Assembly: GCA_004335835.1 (NCBI GenBank)
Contig: RWJK01000900.1
Location: forward strand, 1-12,887
DNA: 12,887 nt
Direction of reading: 5' to 3'
Source of the DNA: Scenedesmus sp. ARA3
Lineage: Eukaryota; Chlorophyta; Chlorophyceae; Sphaeropleales; Scenedesmaceae
The notes under the pieces: model-generated
What the model was told of the DNA's origin: nothing
The model's database searches: none
The model's input: only the letters and a program-made list of their open reading frames with translations
Part shown: in pieces, positions 1-6,676 of the stretch
Position numbering within the stretch: position 1 is the first letter of the stretch
How the letters are laid out: each line of letters starts with the position of its first letter
Position numbers and translations under genes: made by a program

Positions 1-9
1 CCCGGGCAG

Positions 10-138
10 GTGTTCAAGGACTTCCTTGCAGGTGCTGTCCATCCTGCAGGCTCTGCAATTCAATATTAAAAACGTCTGACTTTGCTGCTGCTGCTGCTGC
101 TGCTGCAGGTGTTCAAGGACTTCCTGCAGGTGCTGTCC
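10..138 (+). repeat. Two partial copies of the downstream exon's 5' end inside the intron
   Basis: The first bases of the exon at 198 occur twice upstream, each time right after a CAG acceptor-like trinucleotide. Copy 1 (10-51) matches about 42 nt but has one inserted T (cttccttgcagg instead of cttcctgcagg). Copy 2 (109-138) is identical for 30 nt and then runs into TGA. A CTG run at 84-106 directly precedes copy 2. Only the third copy, at 198, continues into the long open frame. Use of copy 1 would shift the frame and use of copy 2 would hit a stop. They are therefore either decoy 3' splice sites or inert duplication scars. Confidence 0.85.
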
Positions 139-197
139 TGAAAGCTTTGCTGCCACAGCTCACGTGTGTTGCTGCTGCTGCTGCACCCCCCGCGCAG

Positions 198-1685
198 GTG
201 TTCAAGGACTTCCTGCAGGTGCTGTCCATCCTGCAGGCCGTGCTGCTGGGCTGGCAAACAGCAGCAGCAGCAGCCATGTCCAGCATCGCAGTCACGCCCA
301 TGTCCACAAAAGCATGGATCAGCCTGGACTGCGTGCTCCCCCGCAACGACGAGGTCGCAACAAACCAAGTCTTCTACCAGATCGCCGCGCAGCTGCTGCT
401 ACCTCTACTGTATCTGGCCCTCATGCTGTCCGCATTCCTGTTATACGGCGTAATCCTCAGCATGCGGACCAAGCAGCCGCTGCTGCGAGGAGTAATCGCC
501 AAGCGTCTCGCCGCACCGATTATCAGCGCCGCGCTGTGCATGCTGTCCTACTTCTATCCTTCACTGGCCTACACCATTCTGGGCGTCTTCAGCTGCAGAT
601 ATTTAGACCCCAGCGGCGATAAATATCTCATCCCTGGCGAGGAGCTCACCGCGCGCGGCTGGTACTGGACCGAAGACCTGCAGCGGCAGTGCTTTGTGGA
701 CCCAGGGCATAGGGTTTGGGCTTTAGCATTGGGGATACCCGGCACGCTGGCGTTACTCGCATACCCCTTGTTACAAGGTGTTATTTTGCACCGCAAGGCG
801 CAGCAGGGGCAGCTGACGCCTACCTCCGACTGGTTTGGCAGTTACGGCCATCTTGTAGAAGATTTTCGGCCGAGGCTGTTCTACTGGGGGAGTATAGTCG
901 AGCTGCGGAAGCTTGTGCTGGTAGCTGTAGTGCTGGGATTAGCATCCACGGGTGTTATTTCTCAGTTGGTGGGCTGTAGCCTCGTCCTGCTAGGGTTTGC
1001 TGCAGCTACAATGGGGCTACTGCCGTACCCCTACCGCGTACTGAATCGGCTGCATCTGGCATGTGCCGCAGTACTGCTGGCCGTTGTATGGCTGAATCTG
1101 TTTGTGGCGGTTGGGGAAGAAGGGGGCGCATTATCCGGTGGCATATCTGGAGGGCATAGTTTGGCGCTGCAGCTGCTGAGTGTGGCGCTGGTTGTGGCTA
1201 TGGTGGCTGTGCTGCTAGGCATGTGTGGTGTGATGTTCTACAGGAAGGCGGTTGAGCTGCTCGATGCTGACGGTGACGGCCGCATCAGCTGGGGTGATTT
1301 ACAAGTCAATGTGGCGGCGATGAGGGCAAAAGGCGGGCTGATGGGGGCAGTGGGGAAGCTGCTGTGCTGCTTCGGGGATACCCAGCAGCAGCAGCAGCAG
1401 CAGCAGAAGCCGGGGCAGCAGCGGCAGCAGCAGCAGCGGCAGCGCACGGCAGCGAGGAAGGCTGCTGCGGCGGCTGCAGCGAAAGTGTCGCAGAGCGGGA
1501 AAGGCAGAGGGAAGAAGGGCACGCAGCAGCAGCAGCAGCAGGCGGCGGCGGGCGCTGCGCTCACGAGTGCGTACAGCAACGTAATCAAGGGCAGCGGCGG
1601 CATGATGGTGATCGGAGGTTTAGCTGGCAGCGGCAACGTTGCTTGCAGTGCTGCTGCGCCTCCCAGCAGCGCCAAGCAGACTTGA
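198..1685 (+). CDS. Polytopic membrane protein with EF-hand and Q/A-rich tail, last exon (5' partial)
   Basis: This is the terminal coding exon of a gene that begins upstream of the window. It starts at the 3' splice site cgcgcag|gtgttc (AG at 196-197) and runs open for 495 codons to TGA at 1683-1685. An ATG at 147 is in frame but lies in the presumed intron. The protein begins VFKDFLQVLSILQ, then has a SLDC motif. About seven hydrophobic segments follow, at exon residues roughly 65-87, 105-133, 173-196, 236-253, 255-276, 285-305 and 322-347. A canonical EF-hand calcium loop, DADGDGRISWGD, is encoded at 1263-1298. A low-complexity Gln/Ala/Lys/Arg tail follows. The layout (FLQVL, SLDC, multiple TMs, a W-x-x-IVELRKLVL motif) resembles the C-terminal membrane module of large algal and protist receptor-like or TRP-like proteins with Cys-rich ectodomains; that family match is from memory. 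The Q/A tracts come from in-frame CAG/GCA runs. The role is unknown; a Ca2+-responsive membrane protein is the best guess. Confidence 0.82.
   Translation: MFKDFLQVLSILQAVLLGWQTAAAAAMSSIAVTPMSTKAWISLDCVLPRNDEVATNQVFYQIAAQLLLPLLYLALMLSAFLLYGVILSMRTKQPLLRGVIAKRLAAPIISAALCMLSYFYPSLAYTILGVFSCRYLDPSGDKYLIPGEELTARGWYWTEDLQRQCFVDPGHRVWALALGIPGTLALLAYPLLQGVILHRKAQQGQLTPTSDWFGSYGHLVEDFRPRLFYWGSIVELRKLVLVAVVLGLASTGVISQLVGCSLVLLGFAAATMGLLPYPYRVLNRLHLACAAVLLAVVWLNLFVAVGEEGGALSGGISGGHSLALQLLSVALVVAMVAVLLGMCGVMFYRKAVELLDADGDGRISWGDLQVNVAAMRAKGGLMGAVGKLLCCFGDTQQQQQQQQKPGQQRQQQQRQRTAARKAAAAAAAKVSQSGKGRGKKGTQQQQQQAAAGAALTSAYSNVIKGSGGMMVIGGLAGSGNVACSAAAPPSSAKQT
1382..1548 (+). repeat. In-frame CAG/GCA microsatellite cluster coding the Q/A tail
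   Basis: Eight CAG codons at about 1384-1407, further CAG runs at 1416-1442, GCN Ala codons near 1459-1480, and five to six CAG codons at 1523-1541 encode poly-Gln and poly-Ala blocks after the EF-hand. They keep the reading frame and are interspersed with Lys/Arg, giving a basic, disordered cytosolic tail. Confidence 0.8.
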
Positions 1686-1776
1686 GGGCCTCTGCCTTCT
1701 GCTGGTTGCAGTTTTCACCAGGACACATCGGCAGCATTGGGGTGGCTTGGGCTGTTGGTGCTGCTGCTGTGAGCAA

Positions 1777-1833
1777 ACCACCTTGGTGTGGCAGCTCCCT
1801 TCCCCCTGCCTGCAAGCTGGCTTGCAGCTGAGC
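1777..1833 (+). repeat. Dispersed repeat, copy A
   Basis: The segment with ccttggtg, then gcagctccc, ccctgcctg, ggct and gcagctgagc recurs in diverged form at 4533-4592 in the same orientation. Both copies are preceded by a CTG-rich run. The similarity is visible by eye over about 57 nt with small indels. The nature of the element is unknown. Confidence 0.55.
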
Positions 1834-1915
1834 AGCAATTTCGCACAGCAGTGGGGTGGCTTAAGCCACTGGTGCTGCTGGGGCTGCCTCGACTGGCAGT
1901 GCCGGGCAGCAGCCA

Positions 1916-1959
1916 TGAGGGTTTTAGGGTTTGGGGTGTTAGGGTTTTACAAACCCTAA
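1916..1959 (+). repeat. Interstitial telomere-like block with inverted arms
   Basis: Degenerate TTTAGGG/TTTTAGGG units lie at 1919-1947. They are followed at once by the complementary arm AAACCCTAA at 1951-1959, so TTAGGGTTT (1939-1947) and AAACCCTAA flank a 3-nt loop. Plant and green-algal telomeres use TTTAGGG-type repeats; the match here is short and imperfect. Confidence 0.6.
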
Positions 1960-1970
1960 GCATCAGCCTG

Positions 1971-1990
1971 CTGGTAGTACCTACTACCAG
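1971..1990. repeat. Perfect 9-bp inverted repeat (hairpin)
   Basis: CTGGTAGTA and TACTACCAG are exact reverse complements separated by two bases. The hairpin lies 11 nt after the telomere-like inverted block. It is downstream of the membrane-protein gene and could form a stem in its 3' UTR. Confidence 0.6.
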
Positions 1991-2247
1991 TGTACACGTA
2001 GGTTTGCGGTCATTGGAAGGCCTGCAATTTTATGAAAGGCACAACGGTTTGTTTGCTGGTGCTGCTTGCAGTGTTGCTGCCTAGACAGGCATCAACAAGC
2101 AGCAAGCAGTAAAAGTTGGATGTGGTGGTTGTATCACCAATGTATGTGGACATTGTGGATTCTTGCTGGGGTGCTAGGGGGAGGGCATCTTATGTTGTTA
2201 CAGCCCGTGATATGTACACGAGCCTCAGCTCCGTTCAGTGTTGTGGC

Positions 2248-2264
2248 AGGGTTTAGGGTTTAGG
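2248..2264 (+). repeat. Telomere-like tandem motif
   Basis: Two and a half GGGTTTA units in tandem, sense orientation as at 1916. Short, but exact over the units. Confidence 0.6.
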
Positions 2265-3060
2265 TCATGCTCAATACATGGCTGCTGTGCTGCTGGTGTT
2301 TCTGATACAAGGTGCCCCACTGTACAACATGCGCTGCATCATACTGGCTGCACCAAGCAACCCAGTGAGATGTTACAAATGATATAGCTAAATATAACAA
2401 AGCGGCCGCTTGTCGGCAGTGCCAGAGCATGGGCAGAACCAGCTGGTAAATAGTTCAGCACCACCCCTCTTTGGTGTACCGTGTGACACACCATGCGGTG
2501 CTGCTGCCATGCTGTGATACGTTGTGAGCTGCATTTGTCTGGAAAGCTTGTGCAGATCCAATTCTGAGGTTCCTCTTTGGTGTACACAGCATGTGGCTCT
2601 GCTGCCGTGTTGCTCTGTGGTATGCTGTTTCCTGCATGCATCGCATGCATTGCCTGCACACATCACAGACCGTGTTTGACAGGCGCGATCTTTGTTCTGT
2701 GCTGTTGTTCTGTTTCGGCCACAGTCTTTTCTTTTACTGGTCCATGGCGGCATCCGCTTGTGGTTCATAAGATCAACCTTCAGCGTGTGCATTGATGCCA
2801 CCACAGCGGCTGCTGCCCATTACCTACGCATTTAATCAATGCATGCTCTGGTTTTGACAGGTGTCCTTGTGCCAGCACAGCGTTGTGCCAATGCTGTCGC
2901 CTCTCCAGCTGTGCCGTGTTATCATCATCTGATTGGCAGTGGCGTGCACAGTGCACTGTTAGCCTTTGACTGTCTGCGTCTTACTGCATGTCACATGCAA
3001 TGGATCTGCATGCATGAGCAGCCGGTGCCGCATGCTCACCACAAGCATGACTGCTGCGGT

Positions 3061-3090
3061 CAGGTTTAGGGGTTTGAGAGGGTTTTAGCA
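3061..3090 (+). repeat. Degenerate telomere-like motif
   Basis: The segment contains GGTTTAGGGGTTTGAG and then GGGTTTTAG. The units vary in the way green-algal telomere-type repeats do (TTTAGGG versus TTTTAGGG). Low information content. Confidence 0.45.
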
Positions 3091-3452
3091 GCCCTCTGAG
3101 CTCATTGGTGTGTTGTGTTTGTGAGGTGCATACTATGCTAGTAGCTGGGCCCTGAACCACGTCTTTGCTCTACCTGAGGCGGCTGATCTGGGTCTGACAA
3201 TGCCAATGGAGTGATGTTCTGTACATACTATGATTTGATTGGTAACAGCTCATCGAGCATAGGTTGAGGTTTTGAAGCTACTATGTGGTCATGCAAGCCT
3301 TGCACAACGGTTGTGCTGCGTCAGTGTAACCTTAAAGCTGGACGGTTGAGGCATGCTAAGCTGGCAGCAGAGCAGCAGCATCAGGAGGCAACATGATCAC
3401 GCATGCTGCGATGCTGCGTTCACGTGCTTAGCCGACACACCGGGTAGGTATA

Positions 3453-3470
3453 CATGAGTGATCACTCATG
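3453..3470. repeat. 18-bp perfect palindrome
   Basis: catgagtgatcactcatg is its own reverse complement and is centred on TGATCA. No gene is near enough to call it an operator. Confidence 0.7.
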
Positions 3471-3895
3471 AACAAGCTGTTGTAGGGACGTCAGCATTTA
3501 CATTGGCAGGAGCACCAAACAATGCCAAGAGTCCCCCTTTGGCAGCCTGCATAAGCTGCACGTAACCAGCACAAGCTGCACGTAACCCAAAACGCTTGCA
3601 AGCCAATGGGACCAACAGCAACTATGTGCGCTCAAAGCACTAAACCCCAGCACAGCCTGCTGGCGGTGTGCGCTGCCTTTGCTGCAGATCAGACGATGTA
3701 TTCATGTCACGCAAGTGGTCCTGCGTCGCATATACTGCACACAACAAGCGCCAGTGTCCTGCCACAGCTGCCCAGCAGCACAGGCAGCGCATGAAAGACA
3801 GATAGCCTATGTCACATAGCCTATGATTGATAGCCTATGTCACGTCAGCATGCAAGACACATAGTCTACTAGACGTAGTTTGGCCCTGCCGGCAG

Positions 3896-3942
3896 ACTGG
3901 CACGATCGCCACAAGAAAGAATGCCCACCAGACCAGACAAGG
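3896..3942 (+). pseudogene. MYND zinc-finger C-terminal fragment (possible lone exon)
   Basis: After a 3' splice-site-like gccggcag (AG at 3894-3895), the frame reads DWHDRHKKECP. This matches the end of a MYND zinc finger, where the last metal ligands sit in a W-x-x-H-x-x-x-C type pattern. The frame stays open to 4590 but turns into repeat translation. The earlier ligands of a MYND finger (C-x-x-C and YC-x-x-x-C) are not visible upstream in any frame in the few hundred bases examined. It is either a terminal exon after a long intron or a duplicated exon scrap. Its length and 3' end are uncertain. Confidence 0.35.
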
Positions 3943-4035
3943 CACCACCGGGAGTGCCATCACGCGTACAAGTGCTCACAACGCAACTCGCAGAGCCACA
4001 GCAGCAAGGAGGCGGCTGCGTCACACCTTCATTTG

Positions 4036-4400
4036 CACATCACCACTGGTGGCCACCTCACAATGCTGTCTGAAAGCAGGGCCCATAAGGCACCTGGGCA
4101 CCCACAGAACAGCACCCTATCTATCTATCAGCCTGTCTGGCGTTGCCGCGCTAATGATGCTGTGATGCCAGTGCTGCTGATGCCTGCCACACACCCATGT
4201 GCCCCACAGCATGTCTCGCTGCATGTCAACAAGAGGCAGCTGCGTCACTTGCACATCACCGATGGTGGCCACCTCACAATACTGTATTGCATTAGCTGTC
4301 TGAAAGCAGGGTCCATAAGGCAGGGTCCAAAAGGCAGGGTCCATAAGGCACCCACAGAACAGCATCCTATCAACCTGGCTGACGTTGCCATGCTAGTGAT
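4036..4400 (+). repeat. Imperfect direct duplication of about 110-130 bp
   Basis: The block with ccacctcacaat, ctgtctgaaagcaggg, ccataaggcac, cccacagaacagca, ccctatc and gttgcc, at about 4047-4150, recurs at about 4265-4395. The second copy is internally expanded: ggtccataaggcagggtcc-type units occur three times at about 4310-4350. Both copies sit in the frame that follows the MYND-like fragment. Confidence 0.7.
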
Positions 4401-4461
4401 GCTGATGTCTGCCAGTCGAGGAACTGCGGCCGGCTACCCCACCCCACTGCGGCCGGCCAGC

Positions 4462-4528
4462 TACTGCACTGCTGCTGCTGCTGCTGCCGCTGCCGCTGCT
4501 GCCACTGCTGCTGCTGCTGCTGCTGCTG
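4462..4528 (+). repeat. CTG/GCN-rich microsatellite
   Basis: Nearly uninterrupted CTG with CCG and CCA interruptions. It follows a pair of tgcggccgg blocks at about 4426 and 4449 and precedes dispersed repeat copy B. On the minus strand it lies downstream of the CMC1-like gene. Confidence 0.8.
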
Positions 4529-4532
4529 CGGG

Positions 4533-4592
4533 CACACCGCCTTGGTGGGGTGCTGCAGCTCCCCTTTCCCTGCCTGTTGGCTGTAGCTGAGC
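4533..4592 (+). repeat. Dispersed repeat, copy B
   Basis: Diverged copy of the segment at 1777-1833, sharing ccttggtg, gcagctccc, cctgcctg and gctgagc. It again follows a CTG run. It lies between the microsatellite and the 86/87-bp array. Confidence 0.55.
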
Positions 4593-4610
4593 CGAGCTAC
4601 AACGCTGCTG

Positions 4611-5130
4611 CTACTGCGGGCGCTGCACCTTGATCAAGTGCTCTGGTGCCACTATGCCGGCCATGAGCTGCCTCCAGTCGGCTGCTGCTGCTGCTGCTAC
4701 TGCGGGCGCTGCACTTTCATCAAGTGCTCTGGTGCCATTATGCCGGCCATGAGCTGTCTCCAGTCGGCTGCTGCTGCTGCTGCTACTGCGGGCGCTGCAC
4801 CTTGATCAAGTGTTCAGGTGCCACTATGCCGGCCATGAGCTGCTTCCAGTCTGGAAACTGCTGCTGCTGCTACTGCGGGCGCTGCACCTTGACCAAGTGT
4901 TCAGGTGCTACTCTGCCGGCCATGAGCTGCTTCCAGTCTGGAAACTGCTGCTGCTGCTACTGCGGGCGCTGCACCTTGAGCAAGTGTTCAGGTGCCACTA
5001 TGCCGGCCATGAGATGCTTCCAGTCTGGAAACTGCTGCTGCTGCTACTGCGGGCGCTGCACCTTGACCAAGTGTTCAGGTGCCACTATGCCGGCCATGAG
5101 CTGCTTCCAGTCTGGAAACTGCGGCCGGCC
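4611..5130. repeat. Six-copy 86/87-bp tandem array derived from the CMC1 C-terminal coding end
   Basis: Units start (ctactgcggg) at 4611, 4697, 4783, 4870, 4957 and 5044, with spacings 86, 86, 87, 87, 87. On the minus strand each unit reads as the end of the CMC1-like coding sequence: roughly FPDWKQLMAG, IVAPEHLVK, VQRPQ and a stop, then a CAG run. The unit at 5044 is joined to the exon. The others lie in the 3' flank. The two distal units (4611, 4697) are the most diverged and have lost a base in the PDW region. Because 87 is a multiple of three, the plus strand shows incidental open frames of a 29-residue Cys-rich or Leu-rich repeat. Confidence 0.9.
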
Positions 5131-5181
5131 AGCGTCCACCCATCGCACTTTCATTGCTTCGATGTTGACCTTGTTCACGCT

Positions 5182-5228
<47 letters not shown>

Positions 5229-5318
5229 CAGTCCGGCTGGCGGGTGTGCATGCAGCAGCAGGCAATGCGTGTAGGGCACTTTCATTGCTTCAACGTTGAC
5301 CTTGTTCACGCTGCACTC

Positions 5319-5349
<31 letters not shown>

Positions 5350-5549
5350 GTGCAGGACCCCGCTGTTGTGGCTGTGCCGGCAATGCAGGAGTACACACAT
5401 TCCAAAACTGGCGTGCTATGTGTAAATACTTTGCCACCACGCCGCGTCAGCTGCTGCCTGCACATGGTAACGCTGCCATCACTGCTGCTGCTGCACACTG
5501 GCACGCACTTCACAACCAAGCAGGCCTAGGAGGCTGTGGAGCTGCCTCT

Positions 5550-5590
<41 letters not shown>

Positions 5591-5757
5591 ATCAACCTGC
5601 AACTCACTACTCTGCTATGCAGGCTTGTGATGCAGCATAAGCGCCCCTGCAGGCCCATGCAGCGCTGATGGTGCGGCCCTCAGCACATGCGTTGTAAGCT
5701 TGGATGAGGTCGGCGCACTTGACTTCAGCAGCCAGGCCCAGCTTGTAGGTCAGCTCT

Positions 5758-5849
<92 letters not shown>

Positions 5850-5917
5850 GAGGCTTGGATGAGGTCGGCGCACTTGACTTCAGCAGCCAGGCCCAACTTG
5901 TACGTCAGCTCTGCGGC

Positions 5918-5960
<43 letters not shown>

Positions 5961-6180
5961 GCAGCGCCGGCGGCAGCGATGCAGCAGATGCAGCAGCACA
6001 TGCACACGCAGCTGATCGTGCGTCCCATGGTTGACGGCTCTCAGCGTGACAGTGTTGCTGCTGCTGCAACATGCTGCTGTTGCCACAGGCTCGTGCTTCA
6101 ATTTTGACATGCCACTCACTGTCTTCTGCTGCCCGTGACACCTCCACAGGGGCAGGCACAGGCTCCTTGCTGCTGTCCAT
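5044..6180 (-). CDS. CMC1: CMC1-like twin CX9C mitochondrial protein, three exons (join 6180-6120, 5755-5608, 5179-5044)
   Basis: Exon 1 begins at ATG 6180-6178, with an upstream in-frame TGA and no ATG between, and ends in the donor A|GTGAGT at 6119. Exon 2 starts after CTGCAG (AG 5757-5756) and ends before another GTGAGT at 5607. Exon 3 starts after CTGCAG at 5179 and ends at TAG 5046-5044. Both junctions complete codons exactly (A+AG = Lys21, TA+C = Tyr70), giving 114 aa. Exon 2 carries two CX9C motifs, CADLIQAYNAC and CRGAYAASQAC, separated by 11 residues. That spacing and the Tyr and basic helix that follow fit CMC1, a copper-binding COX-assembly factor of the mitochondrial intermembrane space whose family is oxidised by the Mia40 pathway. 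There is no cleavable presequence, as usual for the family. If exon 2 is read through, the TAG overlapping the donor would end the protein after CIAE. CMC2 or another CHCH protein is the alternative identity. Confidence 0.8.
5184..5228. repeat. CAG run ((CTG)n on the gene strand) abutting the exon 3 acceptor of CMC1
   Basis: About fifteen uninterrupted CAG units end at the acceptor of CMC1 exon 3. In the sense of the gene this is a CTG run reading straight into CTGCAG|C, so it takes the place of the usual polypyrimidine tract. Confidence 0.85.
5272..5314 (-). repeat. Partial upstream copy of CMC1 exon 3's 5' end
   Basis: On the minus strand the sequence GCAG|CGTGAACAAGGTCAAC, then GTTGAAGCAATGAAAGTG, repeats the first 35 nt or so of exon 3. 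It encodes VNKVNVEAMKV, where the true exon has VNKVNIEAMKV. It then diverges and leads into the CTG run before the real acceptor. It has its own acceptor-like AG, but its downstream frame is not exon-like. Confidence 0.8.
5324..5347. repeat. Short CAG run in CMC1 intron 2
   Basis: Eight CAG units next to the acceptor-like start of the partial exon 3 copy, CTG in the gene's sense. The placement is the same as the run beside the true acceptor. Confidence 0.8.
5549..5590. repeat. CTG run near the 5' end of CMC1 intron 2
   Basis: About thirteen CTG units with one TTG interruption, some 20 nt after the exon 2 donor on the minus strand. Here the orientation is CAG in the sense of the gene, the opposite of the acceptor-side runs. 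Confidence 0.8.
5759..5848. repeat. Uninterrupted (CAG)30 at the CMC1 exon 2 acceptor
   Basis: Thirty perfect CAG units, the longest pure run lying fully within the window. On the gene strand it is (CTG)30 ending in CTGCAG|AG, the 3' splice site of exon 2. A pure run this long is expected to vary in length between individuals and to be hard to assemble. Confidence 0.9.
5850..5912 (-). repeat. Partial upstream copy of CMC1 exon 2's 5' end
   Basis: The first 60 nt or so of exon 2, encoding LTYKLGLAAEVKCADLIQA, are repeated in intron 1 behind another acceptor-like site. The copy differs from the true exon by two visible substitutions in the matched part, ACC/ACG (Thr) and CTG/TTG (Leu), both synonymous. 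It breaks off just before the second Cys of the first CX9C and runs into the (CTG)30 tract. Confidence 0.85.
5915..5960. repeat. CAG/CGG-flanked microsatellite in CMC1 intron 1
   Basis: About twelve CAG units flanked by CGG-containing units, just upstream (gene sense) of the partial exon 2 copy. This repeats the arrangement of CTG run, acceptor-like AG, exon start. Confidence 0.8.
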
Positions 6181-6676
6181 TGCAGGCCCAGCACTAGTTG
6201 AGGCCCTAGTCTCAGGGCTTCTGCCTCACCCTGCTGCTGGCAGCGAAGGCTGAAGAAATAGATGTGTTGCTCAGGTAAAGGCTGCCTGCTGGGTATATGC
6301 TGTGCTAGCCGGCCTCAAAGCAAACTGTAGTGATAGTTGTGGTTCAATGGGAAGCTGAATGTGGCGTAAAAGTGGACTGCCTGTTTGTGTGGTAGCAACT
6401 GTAGCACAGCCTCAGCACAGCAGTAGCAGCAACAGCACAAGTGGCAGGTAGACAATCTCTTCGTCACTTCATTTTTAGGCAATAGTTAAGAACCCTCACC
6501 AGTAAACCAGTAAAACATCATCATGTAGGTGTCAGGCACCACTGAACACGCACCAAGAACCCTCCCCGGAGTGACAGCCCTAGCAAGCCCAGCAGGCACT
6601 ACAAGGGCCTCCAGCCGAAGCCTGCTGAGATCTGGGCGCTCTTTTTTCTGTAACATTTCAAACGAGCAGCTGACAA
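6181..6676. promoter_or_regulatory. Divergent intergenic region between CMC1-like and MAPR-like genes
   Basis: The two start codons point away from each other across 496 bp, so both 5' UTRs and promoters should lie here. I see no TATA box at a convincing distance and no ORF with family signatures. A short CAG-containing patch (agcagtagcagcaac, about 6419-6433) is the only repeat. Shared regulation is possible but not shown. Confidence 0.5.

Larger units (their letters stand above)
1686..3879. other. Non-coding stretch downstream of the membrane-protein gene
   Basis: I see no convincing gene here. The short ORFs on both strands lack family motifs and splice context. The stretch presumably holds the 3' UTR of the preceding gene. 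The algal poly(A) signal TGTAA first appears on the + strand at 3325-3329, so the UTR is either very long or uses a variant signal. Other contents are telomere-like blocks, hairpins, a loosely repeated 107-bp segment (ctctttggtgtac at about 2467 and 2574), and short repeats such as agctgcacgtaacc near 3553-3587 and agcctatg near 3803-3840. Confidence 0.6.

Noticed and set aside
2388..2804. Minus-strand 138-codon ORF with several Cys residues
   Set aside because: The Cys spacing fits no zinc-finger pattern, and there are no splice or promoter signals around it.
4611..5130. CRISPR-like array
   Set aside because: The 86/87-bp units are contiguous with no unique spacers and derive from a coding end; the context is eukaryotic.
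5700..6107. Long poly-Ser/poly-Ala plus-strand ORF across the CAG runs
   Set aside because: It is mostly translation of CAG repeats and lies antisense to the spliced CMC1-like gene, whose splice signals and CX9C motifs explain the region better.
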